Assembly: GCF_050433125.1 (NCBI RefSeq) | Contig: NZ_JBNPXV010000013.1 | Location: forward strand, 1 to 64,000 | Source: Roseimarinus sediminis | Lineage (GTDB): Bacteria; Bacteroidota; Bacteroidia; Bacteroidales; Prolixibacteraceae | DNA length: 64,000 bases | Direction: 5' to 3' | Part shown: one piece after another, positions 7,438 through 16,607 of the stretch | Numbering within the stretch: position 1 is the stretch's first letter | How the letters are laid out: every line of letters starts with the position of its first letter | Position numbers and translations under genes: made by a program | The notes under the pieces: model-generated | What the model was told of the DNA's origin: nothing | The model's database searches: none | Seen by the model: the letters and a program-made list of their open reading frames with translations, nothing else

Positions 7438-8650
7438 CACGATTGAAGAAGCCGTTGAGGCGATTCGTGAAGGCAAGATCATTATAGTAGTCGACGATGA
7501 AGATCGTGAAAACGAAGGAGACTTTATCGCAGCGGCAGAAAAGGTAACGCCCGAGATGATTAATTTCATGTCGAAAGAAGGAAGGGGGCTCATTTGTGTG
7601 CCGATTACCGAAAAACGCTGCGAAGAGCTCGACCTCAACATGATGGTGGGAAAGAACACATCGGTTCACGAAACCGCCTTTACTGTTTCGGTCGATGCCC
7701 TGGGGCATGGTACCAGTACGGGTATTTCGACTTACGACCGTTCGGTAACCGTAAAGATGCTGGCCGATCCGAAAACCAAACCCGAAGAACTGGGTCGTCC
7801 CGGTCATATTTTCCCTTTAAAAGCTAAAAACAAGGGGGTGCTTCGCCGCTCAGGCCATACCGAAGCGGCAGTTGACCTGGCACGCATGGCTGGTCTCGAA
7901 CCTGCCGGCATTCTCGTTGAAGTAATGAACGACGATGGCACCATGGCCCGTTTACCACAGCTGATAGAAATTGCCGAAAAGTTTGAGCTCAAAATCATAT
8001 CAATTGCCGACCTCATTGCTTATCTGCTCGAGAACGAAAGTCTGATCAAGCGAGGCGAAACAGCTGAACTGCCTACAGTTTACGGCGATTTTAAAATCAT
8101 TCCCTACCTTCAGAAATCAAATGGGAAGGAACATGTAGCCCTGGTTAAAGGCGTATGGGAGCCCGATGAAGCCATTCTTGTTCGCATGCACTCATCGTGT
8201 ATGACGGGCGATATTTTTGGCTCGATGCGCTGCGAATGTGGCGATCAGCTGCACAAATCGATGGAACTGATTGAAAAAGAAGGAAAAGGCGTGATTGTTT
8301 ATCTCGATCAGGAAGGACGCGGCATTGGTCTGGTGAATAAAATCAAAGCCTATAAGCTGCAGGAAAACGGGCTCGACACAGTTGAAGCCAATGTTCACCT
8401 CGGTTTCAACCCCGATGAACGCGATTACGGCGTTGGTGCGCAGATACTGCGCGACCTGGGCGTCAAGAAGATGCGCCTGCTTTCGAACAATCCGGTGAAA
8501 AGGGTGGGACTGGAAGGTTATGGACTCAAAGTGACCGAGAACATCCCCATTGAAATCAGACCCAATGCCCACAACGAGTTTTACATGAAAACCAAACGTG
8601 ACCGGATGGGACATACCCTGCAAAAATTCAATTACGATCCGGAAAAGTAA
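7397..8650 (+). CDS. ribBA: Bifunctional DHBP synthase / GTP cyclohydrolase II
   Basis: A 417-residue fusion catalysing two entry steps of riboflavin synthesis. The DHBP synthase half (about 14-212) has DDEDRENEGD (33-42) and RRSGHTEA near 150. The GTP cyclohydrolase II half (about 215-405) has the zinc cysteines Cys268, Cys279 and Cys281 and the catalytic DQEGRGIGL. The start at 7397 lies 41 bases inside the preceding glycosyltransferase gene; no other start codon gives a full N-terminus, so the overlap is real. No FMN riboswitch is visible, and transcription probably comes from the LptF promoter. Riboflavin synthase lies elsewhere, at 25.5 kb. Confidence 0.96.
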   Translation: MSGNQQNDFKGKLNTIEEAVEAIREGKIIIVVDDEDRENEGDFIAAAEKVTPEMINFMSKEGRGLICVPITEKRCEELDLNMMVGKNTSVHETAFTVSVDALGHGTSTGISTYDRSVTVKMLADPKTKPEELGRPGHIFPLKAKNKGVLRRSGHTEAAVDLARMAGLEPAGILVEVMNDDGTMARLPQLIEIAEKFELKIISIADLIAYLLENESLIKRGETAELPTVYGDFKIIPYLQKSNGKEHVALVKGVWEPDEAILVRMHSSCMTGDIFGSMRCECGDQLHKSMELIEKEGKGVIVYLDQEGRGIGLVNKIKAYKLQENGLDTVEANVHLGFNPDERDYGVGAQILRDLGVKKMRLLSNNPVKRVGLEGYGLKVTENIPIEIRPNAHNEFYMKTKRDRMGHTLQKFNYDPEK

Positions 8651-8660
8651 AAATACACTC

Positions 8661-8698
8661 AATACAAAAGGTTGCCGTTTGTTGCAACCTTTTGTATT
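8661..8698 (+). terminator. Terminator after ribBA
   Basis: AATACAAAAGGTTGC (8661-8675) and its exact reverse complement (8684-8698) form a 15-bp stem with an 8-base loop, ten bases after the ribBA stop. Confidence 0.65.
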
Positions 8699-8752
8699 TG
8701 CATCGCCTGAAATGGACCAATAGAATAAGCGTACCATCATATTCCTGCATAA

Positions 8753-9754
8753 ATGAAGCATTACATTCTTACTGCATTGGTGCTGATCCTGTTTTCATCG
8801 TGCCAGCCCGGAAAAAAGGAGTATCAGTCGAATACCGGGCTGATTTTTGGTACCTACTACCATACCACCTACCAGCATCCCGACGGTGTCGATTTACAGG
8901 AAAGCATTGAAGCCGAACTGCAACGGCTCGATCTGTCGCTTTCGACCTACAAAGCAACTTCGGTGCTTTCAAAAATCAACAGGAATGAAAGCGGCGAGCC
9001 CGACGAACTTGTTCTCGACGTATTTCAGCGGGCAGTTGAAATTTCGGAGCTCACCGGCGGCGCCTTCGATGCTACGGTGGCCCCCCTGGTCAATGCCTGG
9101 GGTTTCGGATTCACAAAGAAAGCCGGCATCAGCGAACAGCTCATCGACAGCATTATGGGCTTTGTAGGCTGGCCAAAAGTTCGGCTTGAAAACGGAATGA
9201 TTGTAAAGGACGATCCGCGTTCCATGCTCGATTTCAGTGCCATTGCCAAAGGCTACGCCGTGGATATGATCGGGCGTCTCTTAAACAACAAGGGATGCGA
9301 AAACTACATGGTCGACATTGGTGGTGAAGTAATTGCCTGCGGGCTGAATCCCGATGGAAAAAGCTGGCGCATTGGCATTAACGAACCCAACGACAATGAA
9401 CCGGCTGTACCCGATAAGCTCCAGGCCATTGTGCATCTCAGCAACAAAGCCATTGCCACTTCGGGAAATTACCGGAACTTCTATGTTGAAGACGGAAAGA
9501 AATACGCGCATACCATCGATCCATCGACCGGTTATCCGGTACAGCACAGCTTACTCAGTGCCACGGTGATTGCCGACGATTGCATGACGGCCGATGCCCT
9601 GGCAACGGCCTGCATGGTGATGGGGACTGAAAAAGCCATGGAACTTTCAAAACAGCTCAGCAAAGTGGAACTGTTTTTGATATACAACGATGGCGAGGGA
9701 GATAACAAGGTGATGATGACGCCGGGATTTGAAAGCTATATTGAAGAAAAATAA
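8753..9754 (+). CDS. apbE: FAD:protein FMN transferase lipoprotein
   Basis: A 333-residue lipoprotein with lipobox LFSSC (Cys17). ApbE enzymes attach FMN to threonines of periplasmic-facing flavoproteins such as Nqr and Rnf subunits, using FAD and Mg. Visible family motifs are GTYYHTTY near residue 30, LSTYK, GGAFDATVAPLV, the KGYAVD segment, GGEV and HTIDPSTGYPV near 253. It follows the ribBA terminator as a single gene. Flavin use links it loosely to ribBA upstream. No Nqr or Rnf genes are in the window. Confidence 0.93.
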   Translation: MKHYILTALVLILFSSCQPGKKEYQSNTGLIFGTYYHTTYQHPDGVDLQESIEAELQRLDLSLSTYKATSVLSKINRNESGEPDELVLDVFQRAVEISELTGGAFDATVAPLVNAWGFGFTKKAGISEQLIDSIMGFVGWPKVRLENGMIVKDDPRSMLDFSAIAKGYAVDMIGRLLNNKGCENYMVDIGGEVIACGLNPDGKSWRIGINEPNDNEPAVPDKLQAIVHLSNKAIATSGNYRNFYVEDGKKYAHTIDPSTGYPVQHSLLSATVIADDCMTADALATACMVMGTEKAMELSKQLSKVELFLIYNDGEGDNKVMMTPGFESYIEEK

Positions 9755-9876
9755 AGCAGGAACAATAATTTGTTCTTTTTCGAATCACGACTATTTACGG
9801 CATTATTTTCGGGCACTGTTTCCCTATTTCAGCTTTATTGATATCTTTAGTACTTTGAAAGCCTTATTGTAGCAAG

Positions 9877-11058
9877 ATGCAACGACTTCTGATTATAAGC
9901 ATGCTGTTTTTTAGCCTGACATTGCAGGCCCAGGTGCGGGTGTTCATTCCCGAACCCTATGGTGACCGGTTTATTGAATCGGACTTAATCGAAGCCGTGA
10001 CAATGATTCCGCTTGAACTTGAACGATATGGAATGATTGCTCCCGAGATGGAAATGAAAATCGACGGAGACAATTTCTTTATTCTCGACAACCGCTTTAC
10101 CCAGTGTGTGTACCGTTTCGACAGCTCAGGTGTGTTGCTCAATACCATTTGTGAAAAGAAAAGTACCAATGCCTCAAACAATCTTCCCGAGCTGAACAAC
10201 CCGGTTAAATTCAACATCGATCCCTACACCCAACACGTGGAGATTTACAATTTTGAAAACTCAACAATAAAACGGTTTGCATACGATGGGCAGGAAAAGG
10301 CTCAACTCAGTCTGCGTATCAGTCCGTCGGACTTTACGCGCGACGAAGCAGGAAACTACTGGTTGTATACCGGATGGAACAACAGTGAAAGCCAGTTTCG
10401 ACTTATAAAAACCGATGCCAGTGGTGCAATTACTGACAAGAAAATGCGGCTGATCTCGAAATGCACTCCCACCGAAGGCTTTTCTTTTTACGCTTCCAAA
10501 ACCGCTTTGCTTTTTTGGGAGTTACTGGGAAACACGGCCTATGCCATAGAAAACGACGAACTGACACCCCGTTACCTCTTCGATTTTGGCAGCCATAAAC
10601 TTCCCCTCGACTACCACATGATGCCTGCCGACGAATCATTTATCATGATCAACGAAGCCGGTTATTATACTTTCAAAAAGTATCTCGAAAACAATAACTT
10701 TGCCTACTTCTTTCTCAACTATACCAGCAACATGCAACGCGAAATGTTCCATGTTATTCACGATAAGAAATCGGATAAGATGAATATTTATACCGAAAAC
10801 TCCGGAATTGGAGCTTTTGATAAAGCACAGCATCTGAGTTCCGGTAACGAATTGTATTTTCTTGTTTCACCGCGAAAAATCAGACAATTACTTGGCGGTG
10901 GCTCCGATTACCTTCCGGCACCTTTTACCGAACTCGCTGAGAAAGTGGGGAGTTTACGCAATCCGGTTATTTTGAAGATAAAGCTGAAATCGGCCAACGA
11001 TGCAATGCAGGAACAGGCAATTCCCGATCAGTCGGACACCCTGTATTTTCAGAACTAA
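9877..11058 (+). CDS. 6-bladed beta-propeller protein, secreted
   Basis: A 393-residue protein with a Sec signal peptide (MQRLLIISMLFFSLTLQAQ). The rest shows propeller-like repeats, including DNFFILDNRFTQCVYRFDSSG near the start, as in the Bacteroidetes 6-bladed beta-propeller family. Such proteins often sit in the periplasm or outer membrane, with unknown ligands. It converges on the small membrane protein gene and the two overlap by 4 bases at their ends. The function cannot be stated. Confidence 0.75.
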   Translation: MQRLLIISMLFFSLTLQAQVRVFIPEPYGDRFIESDLIEAVTMIPLELERYGMIAPEMEMKIDGDNFFILDNRFTQCVYRFDSSGVLLNTICEKKSTNASNNLPELNNPVKFNIDPYTQHVEIYNFENSTIKRFAYDGQEKAQLSLRISPSDFTRDEAGNYWLYTGWNNSESQFRLIKTDASGAITDKKMRLISKCTPTEGFSFYASKTALLFWELLGNTAYAIENDELTPRYLFDFGSHKLPLDYHMMPADESFIMINEAGYYTFKKYLENNNFAYFFLNYTSNMQREMFHVIHDKKSDKMNIYTENSGIGAFDKAQHLSSGNELYFLVSPRKIRQLLGGGSDYLPAPFTELAEKVGSLRNPVILKIKLKSANDAMQEQAIPDQSDTLYFQN

Positions 11059-11285
11059 TTGCCGCTGAGCTTAAGTTGCTCCACTTTTATTTCACGACCT
11101 TTTTTCTGTTCCATTTTATCCCAGGTCTGGGCACAGGTAATTCCGTGGCTCATCATGTTTTTATTGCCACCAATGTGAGTATTGGGGAATTTGCGGCTCC
11201 GGCTGAAAATGATTTTAACAGCCATTCCTGCAATGGCAATTCCCAACAAAACGACGGCCAGTAATACAACGCTTATAAAATTCAT
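11055..11285 (-). CDS. Small single-span membrane protein, conserved in Bacteroidetes
   Basis: A 76-residue protein: one transmembrane helix (about 4-27), then a short cytoplasmic tail with the conserved-looking stretch FPNTHIGGNKNM and GITCAQTWDKMEQ. I recall similar unnamed proteins across Bacteroidetes; the function is unknown. It lies 33 bases behind a glycosyltransferase gene on the same strand and probably shares its transcript. Confidence 0.7.
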   Translation of the reverse strand: MNFISVVLLAVVLLGIAIAGMAVKIIFSRSRKFPNTHIGGNKNMMSHGITCAQTWDKMEQKKGREIKVEQLKLSGN

Positions 11286-11318
11286 ATCTTGTTTTTTTCA
11301 GCTCACAAAAATACTGAT

Positions 11319-12563
11319 TTATCTTGTTTTATCTAAAATCCGAAATTCATTTAACAACGATTTCACATCAATAGTAACACCCGGGCTTCGCTTTTCGTTC
11401 ATTTGCAGTAAACGGGCTGCTTCGCCCGGCAGTGACTTTTTGGAGAAACCATGCTGCAGCGCAAAATTGAGCCATTTTACGATGAAAAAGGCATTGAACA
11501 GATGAAAGAAGCGTTTTTTAAATGCCGCAGCCGATGCACAATTCATGAGCAAATTTTCAATTTTATTCACCAGGTCCATTTCCTGTGCAAAAAAACTGAA
11601 TGTCGTGTCAAAGCATAAACCCTGCCCGATGGCCTGCCTGTCGGCATAGAAGTTTTCTGCCTGTTGAAAAAAGCGCGACAGAACCGCATAGGCTTCCAGA
11701 GGGTACACCAACGCCAATTCTTTATTTCCCGAAAGATAAGAACTCAGTGCCGGTCCGGTTCCGAAAGGAACTCTGTCAGAGCATCTGGCCGATGGTCGTA
11801 CAGTAGTGGAATTGATAAAGCCCACCGGACCGAAAGCAGCCAGTTTTTGCAGGAAATAAAAATCTTCGCCTGCCTTGCGCCGGTTCATTCCACCCTGAGC
11901 AACATAAGCTGCGGCCCTTACCGAGAAACAAGAACCCAGCGTATACATTGCATGCGGAAATCCGGTGTATTCAACAGCATGCTGGTGGTAGCGCAAATAA
12001 AGCTCATACAGTGCCATGGCCTCACCTGCTTTACCTTCGTCAAGCGGATGCTCAAAATAATGAACCGCTCCGGCACATTCAGTATTTTGTCGATAAAAGT
12101 TTTCGATGGCTGTAAAATAAGAAGGCTCAACCAGGGTATCGGCATCGAGCGAAATAAGGATTCCCCCGCGTGCCTGATGACGGTTAAAATGCGCCAGGGC
12201 CCAATCCATTCCGAGCTTACGGGCCAGCCCTGCACCGGCATGTTTCTCAGGCAAATCAGCAGCATAGACACTTTCGACCTGTAGCCAGGCAGGCAAGCGA
12301 TGCTTCATGGTTTCAATCAATTGCAGGGTCTGCCGGTTTTGTTCCCGTACTTCAGCTGCAGCCTTTTCACCATGATTTACCACCACCAGTACGATCACCT
12401 TGCTTTCAGGTGGCCAACAGTTGCTGAGCGACATCAGGGTTTCGTGGAAGAGCGGCTCGTTCATACAAGGAATGATCACCAACATACCAGCCTGTGGCAG
12501 TTGCTCCGCCCTTGAAAAATGAACGGCATCCTTTTGTTTTTTCAGGTAGTGACTGGCAAACAT
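11319..12563 (-). CDS. Glycosyltransferase family 2-like protein, soluble
   Basis: A 414-residue protein whose first 250 residues form a GT-A-like fold: VIIPCMNEP at about 29-37, the DXD-type SLDADT near 147-152 and a GED motif (RRKAGEDFYF) near 235 that should hold the catalytic base. The C-terminal 150 residues are helical, without a clear domain. No membrane helix or signal is present, unlike the GT2 gene at 6.3 kb. The substrate is unknown. It lies between the OmpH terminator and the small membrane protein gene. Confidence 0.78.
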   Translation of the reverse strand: MFASHYLKKQKDAVHFSRAEQLPQAGMLVIIPCMNEPLFHETLMSLSNCWPPESKVIVLVVVNHGEKAAAEVREQNRQTLQLIETMKHRLPAWLQVESVYAADLPEKHAGAGLARKLGMDWALAHFNRHQARGGILISLDADTLVEPSYFTAIENFYRQNTECAGAVHYFEHPLDEGKAGEAMALYELYLRYHQHAVEYTGFPHAMYTLGSCFSVRAAAYVAQGGMNRRKAGEDFYFLQKLAAFGPVGFINSTTVRPSARCSDRVPFGTGPALSSYLSGNKELALVYPLEAYAVLSRFFQQAENFYADRQAIGQGLCFDTTFSFFAQEMDLVNKIENLLMNCASAAAFKKRFFHLFNAFFIVKWLNFALQHGFSKKSLPGEAARLLQMNEKRSPGVTIDVKSLLNEFRILDKTR

Positions 12564-12574
12564 AACGAAATAAA

Positions 12575-12604
12575 AAACCGTGCACTAAAGATAGTACACG
12601 GTTT
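12575..12604 (-). terminator. Terminator after the OmpH gene
   Basis: AAACCGTG (12575-12582) and CACGGTTT (12597-12604) pair, with inner ACTA/TAGT extending the stem. Read on the minus strand the hairpin ends in a run of T. Confidence 0.75.
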
Positions 12605-12625
12605 CGATCTTAAAAGAATAGCTCT

Positions 12626-13231
12626 TTACTTTTTCGCCTTTGCATAACGGGCATTCAATCCGTCGACAATTGCTTTTGTAAGATTATGTTGTGGTGCCCC
12701 GACAATAATGTTTCCATTGTTGCTGAGAATGTAGTCGTAATTGTGGTTCTTATTGTACTCTTTCACATAATTCACAATACTGTCGACCAGTTGCAGGTTG
12801 ATATCCTGTTCCATTTTGGCCAGCTTGTTCGATAATTCATAATCGAGTTGCTGAATTTCCTGCTCCTGTCCCAGAATACGATCACGTTCTTTCATGGCAC
12901 GCTCTTCGGTAAGAAAGCCGCCACGCTGAAGTTTTTCCTGAAAGGCAACTGCCTGTTTCTCAAGATCGACCCGTTTTTTGCTGAATTCTTCGTTGTACTG
13001 AGTCTGTTTGCCAACAAATTCGTCGTTCAGATCGATCGAAAGCTGGTAATTAACTAATACCGAATCGGTAAGAATATAGGCGACTTTTAGTCCGCCGTTC
13101 TCTGAATTTTCAACTTTGCTGGTATTGTGGTTTATTGACTGCTTGTCACCTTTCCCGGTGAAAGTAAGTACAAACAAAACAAGCACGCCAGCCAGGGCAA
13201 TCAGGCTAATTATTAAGGGTAACTTTTTCAT
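12626..13231 (-). CDS. OmpH/Skp-family periplasmic chaperone
   Basis: A 201-residue protein with an N-terminal membrane anchor or signal (about 5-26), then LKVAYILTDSVLVNY, the conserved opening of the Skp body, a long coiled-coil (about 75-150) and a closing strand segment (YDYILSNNGNIIVG). Skp-type trimers hold unfolded outer-membrane proteins in the periplasm. The N-terminus has no clear cleavage site, so it may stay anchored. It is a single-gene unit between a minus-strand promoter at 13342 and a terminator at 12575. Confidence 0.88.
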   Translation of the reverse strand: MKKLPLIISLIALAGVLVLFVLTFTGKGDKQSINHNTSKVENSENGGLKVAYILTDSVLVNYQLSIDLNDEFVGKQTQYNEEFSKKRVDLEKQAVAFQEKLQRGGFLTEERAMKERDRILGQEQEIQQLDYELSNKLAKMEQDINLQLVDSIVNYVKEYNKNHNYDYILSNNGNIIVGAPQHNLTKAIVDGLNARYAKAKK

Positions 13232-13341
13232 TCGTCAGCTTTTTTTGTTTAAATGACTATGCAACGCACTAATGTTATCGACTGTTTTGATTTGGCCGGC
13301 AAGCAGGTCCGTTAGCATTCAACAATTGGTTTTTATCAGCG

Positions 13342-13349
13342 CAAAGATA
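13342..13349 (-). promoter_or_regulatory. -7 element upstream of the OmpH gene
   Basis: On the minus strand this reads TATCTTTG, an exact TAnnTTTG. It would give a leader of about 100 bases before the OmpH start codon. The -33 region is only A/T-rich. Confidence 0.4.
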
Positions 13350-13390
13350 CTTTTTCTATTGAGTTATAAAAGCAGGAAAAGTCGTTTTGA

Positions 13391-13498
13391 ACACAATTTG
13401 TGTGAACTGTCAAATGCTAAAAGTCATGACTTAGGGCTGACAATCATCATTCATTCCACCCTGCCGATGTGGTATTTTTAGTCATGGCTTAAATACCA
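13391..13498. promoter_or_regulatory. Inverted repeats upstream of proline dehydrogenase
   Basis: Between the divergent OmpH and proline dehydrogenase genes lie ACACAA-T-TTGTGT (13391-13403), AAGTCATGACTT (13421-13432, perfect) and TGGTATTT-N13-AAATACCA (13470-13498). They are possible regulator sites; no regulator can be assigned. The rest of 13232-13528 shows no gene. Confidence 0.35.
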
Positions 13499-13528
13499 TT
13501 TTCAAAGAAACCATTAACAAGATTTACC

Positions 13529-14443
13529 ATGTTTAATAAACTTGTCGCCACAACTTTGCCTTACGTGCCTAAGAAGGTAGTCTGGCTGTTCTCGAAACGT
13601 TATGTTGCCGGAGAAGATCTCAACGCAGCACTCGATGTTTCACGACAGCTGAACAAGGAAGGGATGGTTGTAACTGTTGATCTTTTGGGCGAATTCATCC
13701 AAACGATCGATGAGGCCAGGCAAAATAAAGACCAATACCTGCAAATAATCAGGTACCTGACCACACAGGGCATTGACGGAAATTTTTCGGTAAAGCCAAG
13801 CAGCTTTGGTCTGCTTATCGATAGTGAACAATGCTATGAGTACGTGCGCGAGGTGCTTGCAGAAGCTGCAAAAACACAAAATTTTGTGCGCATTGACATG
13901 GAAGATTCACAATGTACCACCATGGAAATTGAACTGTTTAAAAGGTTGAAAAAGGAATTTCCAAACAACGTGGGCTTGGTAGTACAGGCTTATATGCGTC
14001 GTACCTACTCCGATATCGAGGCCTTAATTAAAGAATGTCACTCCGATGAAGCCCCTCTGAACTTCAGACTTTGCAAGGGAATTTATGTTGAGCCGGCTGA
14101 GATTGCCTACAAGGATTATCATGAGGTTCGTCATCATTACCTCAAAGACCTCGAACTCATGTTTCAAAACGGGGTATATGCAGCCATTGCCACCCACGAC
14201 GATTTTTTGGTACGCGAAGCCATGGCCCTGATTGAGCAATACAAAGTCCCTAAAAACCGCTATGAATTTCAAATGCTTTACGGGGTAACACCCGGCCTGC
14301 GCGACAAAATTGTTGCGGCCGGTCATAAAATGAGAATCTACGTGCCTTTTGGGAAAGAATGGTTTGGCTATTGTTCGCGCCGCCTGAAAGAAAACCCGAA
14401 AATGGTGACCGATATTATGAAAGCTTTATTTGTACGGGGATAA
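13529..14443 (+). CDS. Proline dehydrogenase family protein
   Basis: A 304-residue TIM-barrel flavoenzyme, the length of stand-alone bacterial proline dehydrogenases, which oxidise proline to pyrroline-5-carboxylate and pass electrons to the quinone pool. Supporting motifs are VTVDLLGE, VRIDMEDS near residue 132, LRLCKG-type FRLCKGIYVEP, ATHD, YEFQMLYGV and the substrate-binding C-terminal YVPFGKEWFGYCSRRLKENP. No P5C dehydrogenase gene is near; a P5C-reductase-like protein is at 40 kb but is not linked. A bidirectional terminator follows. Confidence 0.87.
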   Translation: MFNKLVATTLPYVPKKVVWLFSKRYVAGEDLNAALDVSRQLNKEGMVVTVDLLGEFIQTIDEARQNKDQYLQIIRYLTTQGIDGNFSVKPSSFGLLIDSEQCYEYVREVLAEAAKTQNFVRIDMEDSQCTTMEIELFKRLKKEFPNNVGLVVQAYMRRTYSDIEALIKECHSDEAPLNFRLCKGIYVEPAEIAYKDYHEVRHHYLKDLELMFQNGVYAAIATHDDFLVREAMALIEQYKVPKNRYEFQMLYGVTPGLRDKIVAAGHKMRIYVPFGKEWFGYCSRRLKENPKMVTDIMKALFVRG

Positions 14444-14469
14444 ACAGTGAGATCTTTTACTTTAACACA

Positions 14470-14510
14470 AGAGCGTCGTAGGGAGCTTTTCCCATACGAC
14501 GCTCTTTTTG
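14470..14510. terminator. Bidirectional terminator between converging genes
   Basis: AGAGCGTCGTA (14470-14480) pairs with TACGACGCTCT (14495-14505), with inner GGG/CCC pairing and T-runs on the plus side. It separates proline dehydrogenase from the lipoprotein gene read in the opposite direction. Confidence 0.85.
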
Positions 14511-14517
14511 TGATTTT

Positions 14518-15093
14518 TTACTTGTACTGAATTGAATTCAAACATTGTACAAATGCCGCTTCTTCTTTATTGATCACCTCAACCGGTGCTGTCAGTTTTA
14601 AGAAATAAGGACCTTCGTCTGAAGGAACAATGGCTGCAAGCGTTCCATAACCGGCGGTTTCGGTAAAATCCTGGGCCATTGGGAAGGGCTTCAGTTTAAA
14701 GGTTCCGCTTATTTTAATTCCACTTACTCCGTCGGGATCCACTTCAAGTTCCCGGTATTCATCCATGCTTACAAACTGAGACTTCCACCGTTCGATATTG
14801 GCTTCAACCATGTTGTCCATATTTCCGAAATAGGAAACCACCACTTCATATTCGGGATGAGCCTTCAGTTTGAACTGGGTGATCCGCATTTCATTCGATG
14901 GTGCTTCCTCAAGCCATGCCTCAGGAATACGCAGGCTCACGTTGGACAATTGCAGTACACCCTGCTGAGCACTTTTGATTTCGCTCTTATTTAACGAACT
15001 CAACTCAACCATGGTGGAATCTTTGGGTGGTTTTTTTGAATTGCAGGCAGCAAAAACGATCAGTGCAAATACAATTAACAGAATCTGTTTCAT
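14518..15093 (-). CDS. Lipoprotein of unknown function
   Basis: The start at 15093 gives MKQILLIVFALIVFAAC with a clear lipobox (Cys17); a longer frame upstream would spoil the signal peptide. The mature part is about 175 residues with LSNVSLRIPEAWLEE, a pattern like small lipoproteins that bind a helix-rich or sugar ligand, but I recognise no named domain. It ends just before the bidirectional terminator and is probably monocistronic. Confidence 0.75.
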   Translation of the reverse strand: MKQILLIVFALIVFAACNSKKPPKDSTMVELSSLNKSEIKSAQQGVLQLSNVSLRIPEAWLEEAPSNEMRITQFKLKAHPEYEVVVSYFGNMDNMVEANIERWKSQFVSMDEYRELEVDPDGVSGIKISGTFKLKPFPMAQDFTETAGYGTLAAIVPSDEGPYFLKLTAPVEVINKEEAAFVQCLNSIQYK

Positions 15094-15159
15094 ATTGATT
15101 GGGTTTATGGTAAACTTTTGCCTTTTACAACAAATAGCTTGCACTGCGGTTCAATAAGA

Positions 15160-15190
15160 AAGCGGAAAGCCTTCAACAGCATTTCCGCTT
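15160..15190 (-). terminator. Terminator after the POT-like transporter gene
   Basis: AAGCGGAAA (15160-15168) and TTTCCGCTT (15182-15190) form a 9-bp stem with a 13-base loop. On the minus strand a T-rich stretch follows. Confidence 0.6.
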
Positions 15191-15212
15191 CAAGTTGTTT
15201 ATTATACAGAAT

Positions 15213-16499
15213 TTACTCAGTACGCTCGACAAAGCCGCCCTTCAGTTTGGTAAACAAATAAATGGCCAGCATTCCCAGCAACAAATGAATGGCCAGTGTA
15301 TACATCGTATATTCAGGGTTTCCAGCTTCTTCGAAACGCCCCATAATGGCCGTATACGTTCCACTTAAAATAGCACCGATAAAAGTAGCCAGGAAGTTGG
15401 TTCCCATGTAAAGGCCTGCCTTTTCCTTAGGGGCTATCCACATGATGTATTCCTGAATTCGCGGTGAAGAGATCATTTCACCAATGGCAAAAAGGAACAC
15501 GCCCAGAAATACCAGACCATTGTAGGTGGTTACAGCAAGTCCGAGTACTACAAAACCGGTGGTCGCAATAAAGAGGCCCAGAATAAAGGCAGGAATGGCT
15601 GCCCTCTTTTCGAAGATGCGTGAAATGAGCAACTGAAAAATAATGATGATGTAACCGGTATGCGAAATGGCTTCGGCATTGATGCGCCACACACCATCGA
15701 CCTCGCTGGCAATCAAAGCCTTTGTTATGCCTTCGCCAATAACATTCGACACGCCGTGAAACAACATGGCCGTGTCGAGGTAGTCGTTAATATAAATGGC
15801 AAGTACATTAAAAAAGGTCCAGAATGGAAGCCAGAAAAAGAGACCCAACAGAATCAGAAAGAAAGTAAATTTCCCGTCGGATAGTACGGTAAGGATGTCG
15901 TTGAATTTTTGTTTTAGTGTAACTCCTTCGTTTTCGCGCTCAGGCTCTTTGTAAAAGAAGATGGTAATTAACAGCATGATGGCAATGGCAGCGGCCGCCG
16001 TGTAAAATACATAATCCCAGCTCATGGCCCTGAGTTTTCCCATTACCAGCGGGCCAACCGAGGCTCCCAGGTTGACCATCATGTAAAAGATACCAAAGCC
16101 CAATGTTTTGTTCGTTGAATCGGTTGTAGCACGCACCGTGGCCGAAATGAGCGGTTTAAAAATACCTGCCGCAAACCCGATGGTGAGCATGGTAAGGGCG
16201 ATACCTGAAAACGATTTAAAAACAATGAGCATCAGTATGGCCGGCAAATAGGCCAGATACGACACAATCAGCACCCGTTTAAATCCATACTTATCGGCAA
16301 TGGTTCCCGAAAATAGGGGAATCAGATAACTGAAAGCAAGAAAAATACTTTGAATGGCACCCAGATCACCTTTCGAATAACCCAGCTTTTGTAAATAAAT
16401 ACCAAAGCCCATATAAATGCCGTAATAGGCAAAACGCTCAAAAATCTCGATGGTATTGGCAACCCAGAATACCTTTGGAAATGCAGTTCGTTTACTCAT
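15213..16499 (-). CDS. MFS transporter with POT-family peptide motif
   Basis: About 428 residues from ATG at 16499 and roughly 12 transmembrane helices. Helix 1 contains EIFERFAYYGI, matching the ExxERFxYYG signature of proton-coupled oligopeptide transporters, and NLGASVGP follows in helix 5. Proton-driven uptake of di- or tripeptides is the likely role, though Bacteroidetes POT-like proteins vary in substrate. An upstream ATG 39 bases earlier is possible but lacks support. A terminator follows the stop. Confidence 0.8.
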   Translation of the reverse strand: MSKRTAFPKVFWVANTIEIFERFAYYGIYMGFGIYLQKLGYSKGDLGAIQSIFLAFSYLIPLFSGTIADKYGFKRVLIVSYLAYLPAILMLIVFKSFSGIALTMLTIGFAAGIFKPLISATVRATTDSTNKTLGFGIFYMMVNLGASVGPLVMGKLRAMSWDYVFYTAAAAIAIMLLITIFFYKEPERENEGVTLKQKFNDILTVLSDGKFTFFLILLGLFFWLPFWTFFNVLAIYINDYLDTAMLFHGVSNVIGEGITKALIASEVDGVWRINAEAISHTGYIIIIFQLLISRIFEKRAAIPAFILGLFIATTGFVVLGLAVTTYNGLVFLGVFLFAIGEMISSPRIQEYIMWIAPKEKAGLYMGTNFLATFIGAILSGTYTAIMGRFEEAGNPEYTMYTLAIHLLLGMLAIYLFTKLKGGFVERTE

Positions 16500-16607
16500 G
16501 TTGGTTGGTTTATGATTAATTTTCAAAAATGCAGGCATAATTTAAAAATAATCTTAGGAACAAACCAATGAGCTTTCACACCTTTGTTTTTGTAACCTGC
16601 TGCCGGC

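Noticed and set aside
13272..13481. Open frame between OmpH and proline dehydrogenase
   Set aside because: The region holds promoters and inverted repeats and the translation is not protein-like.
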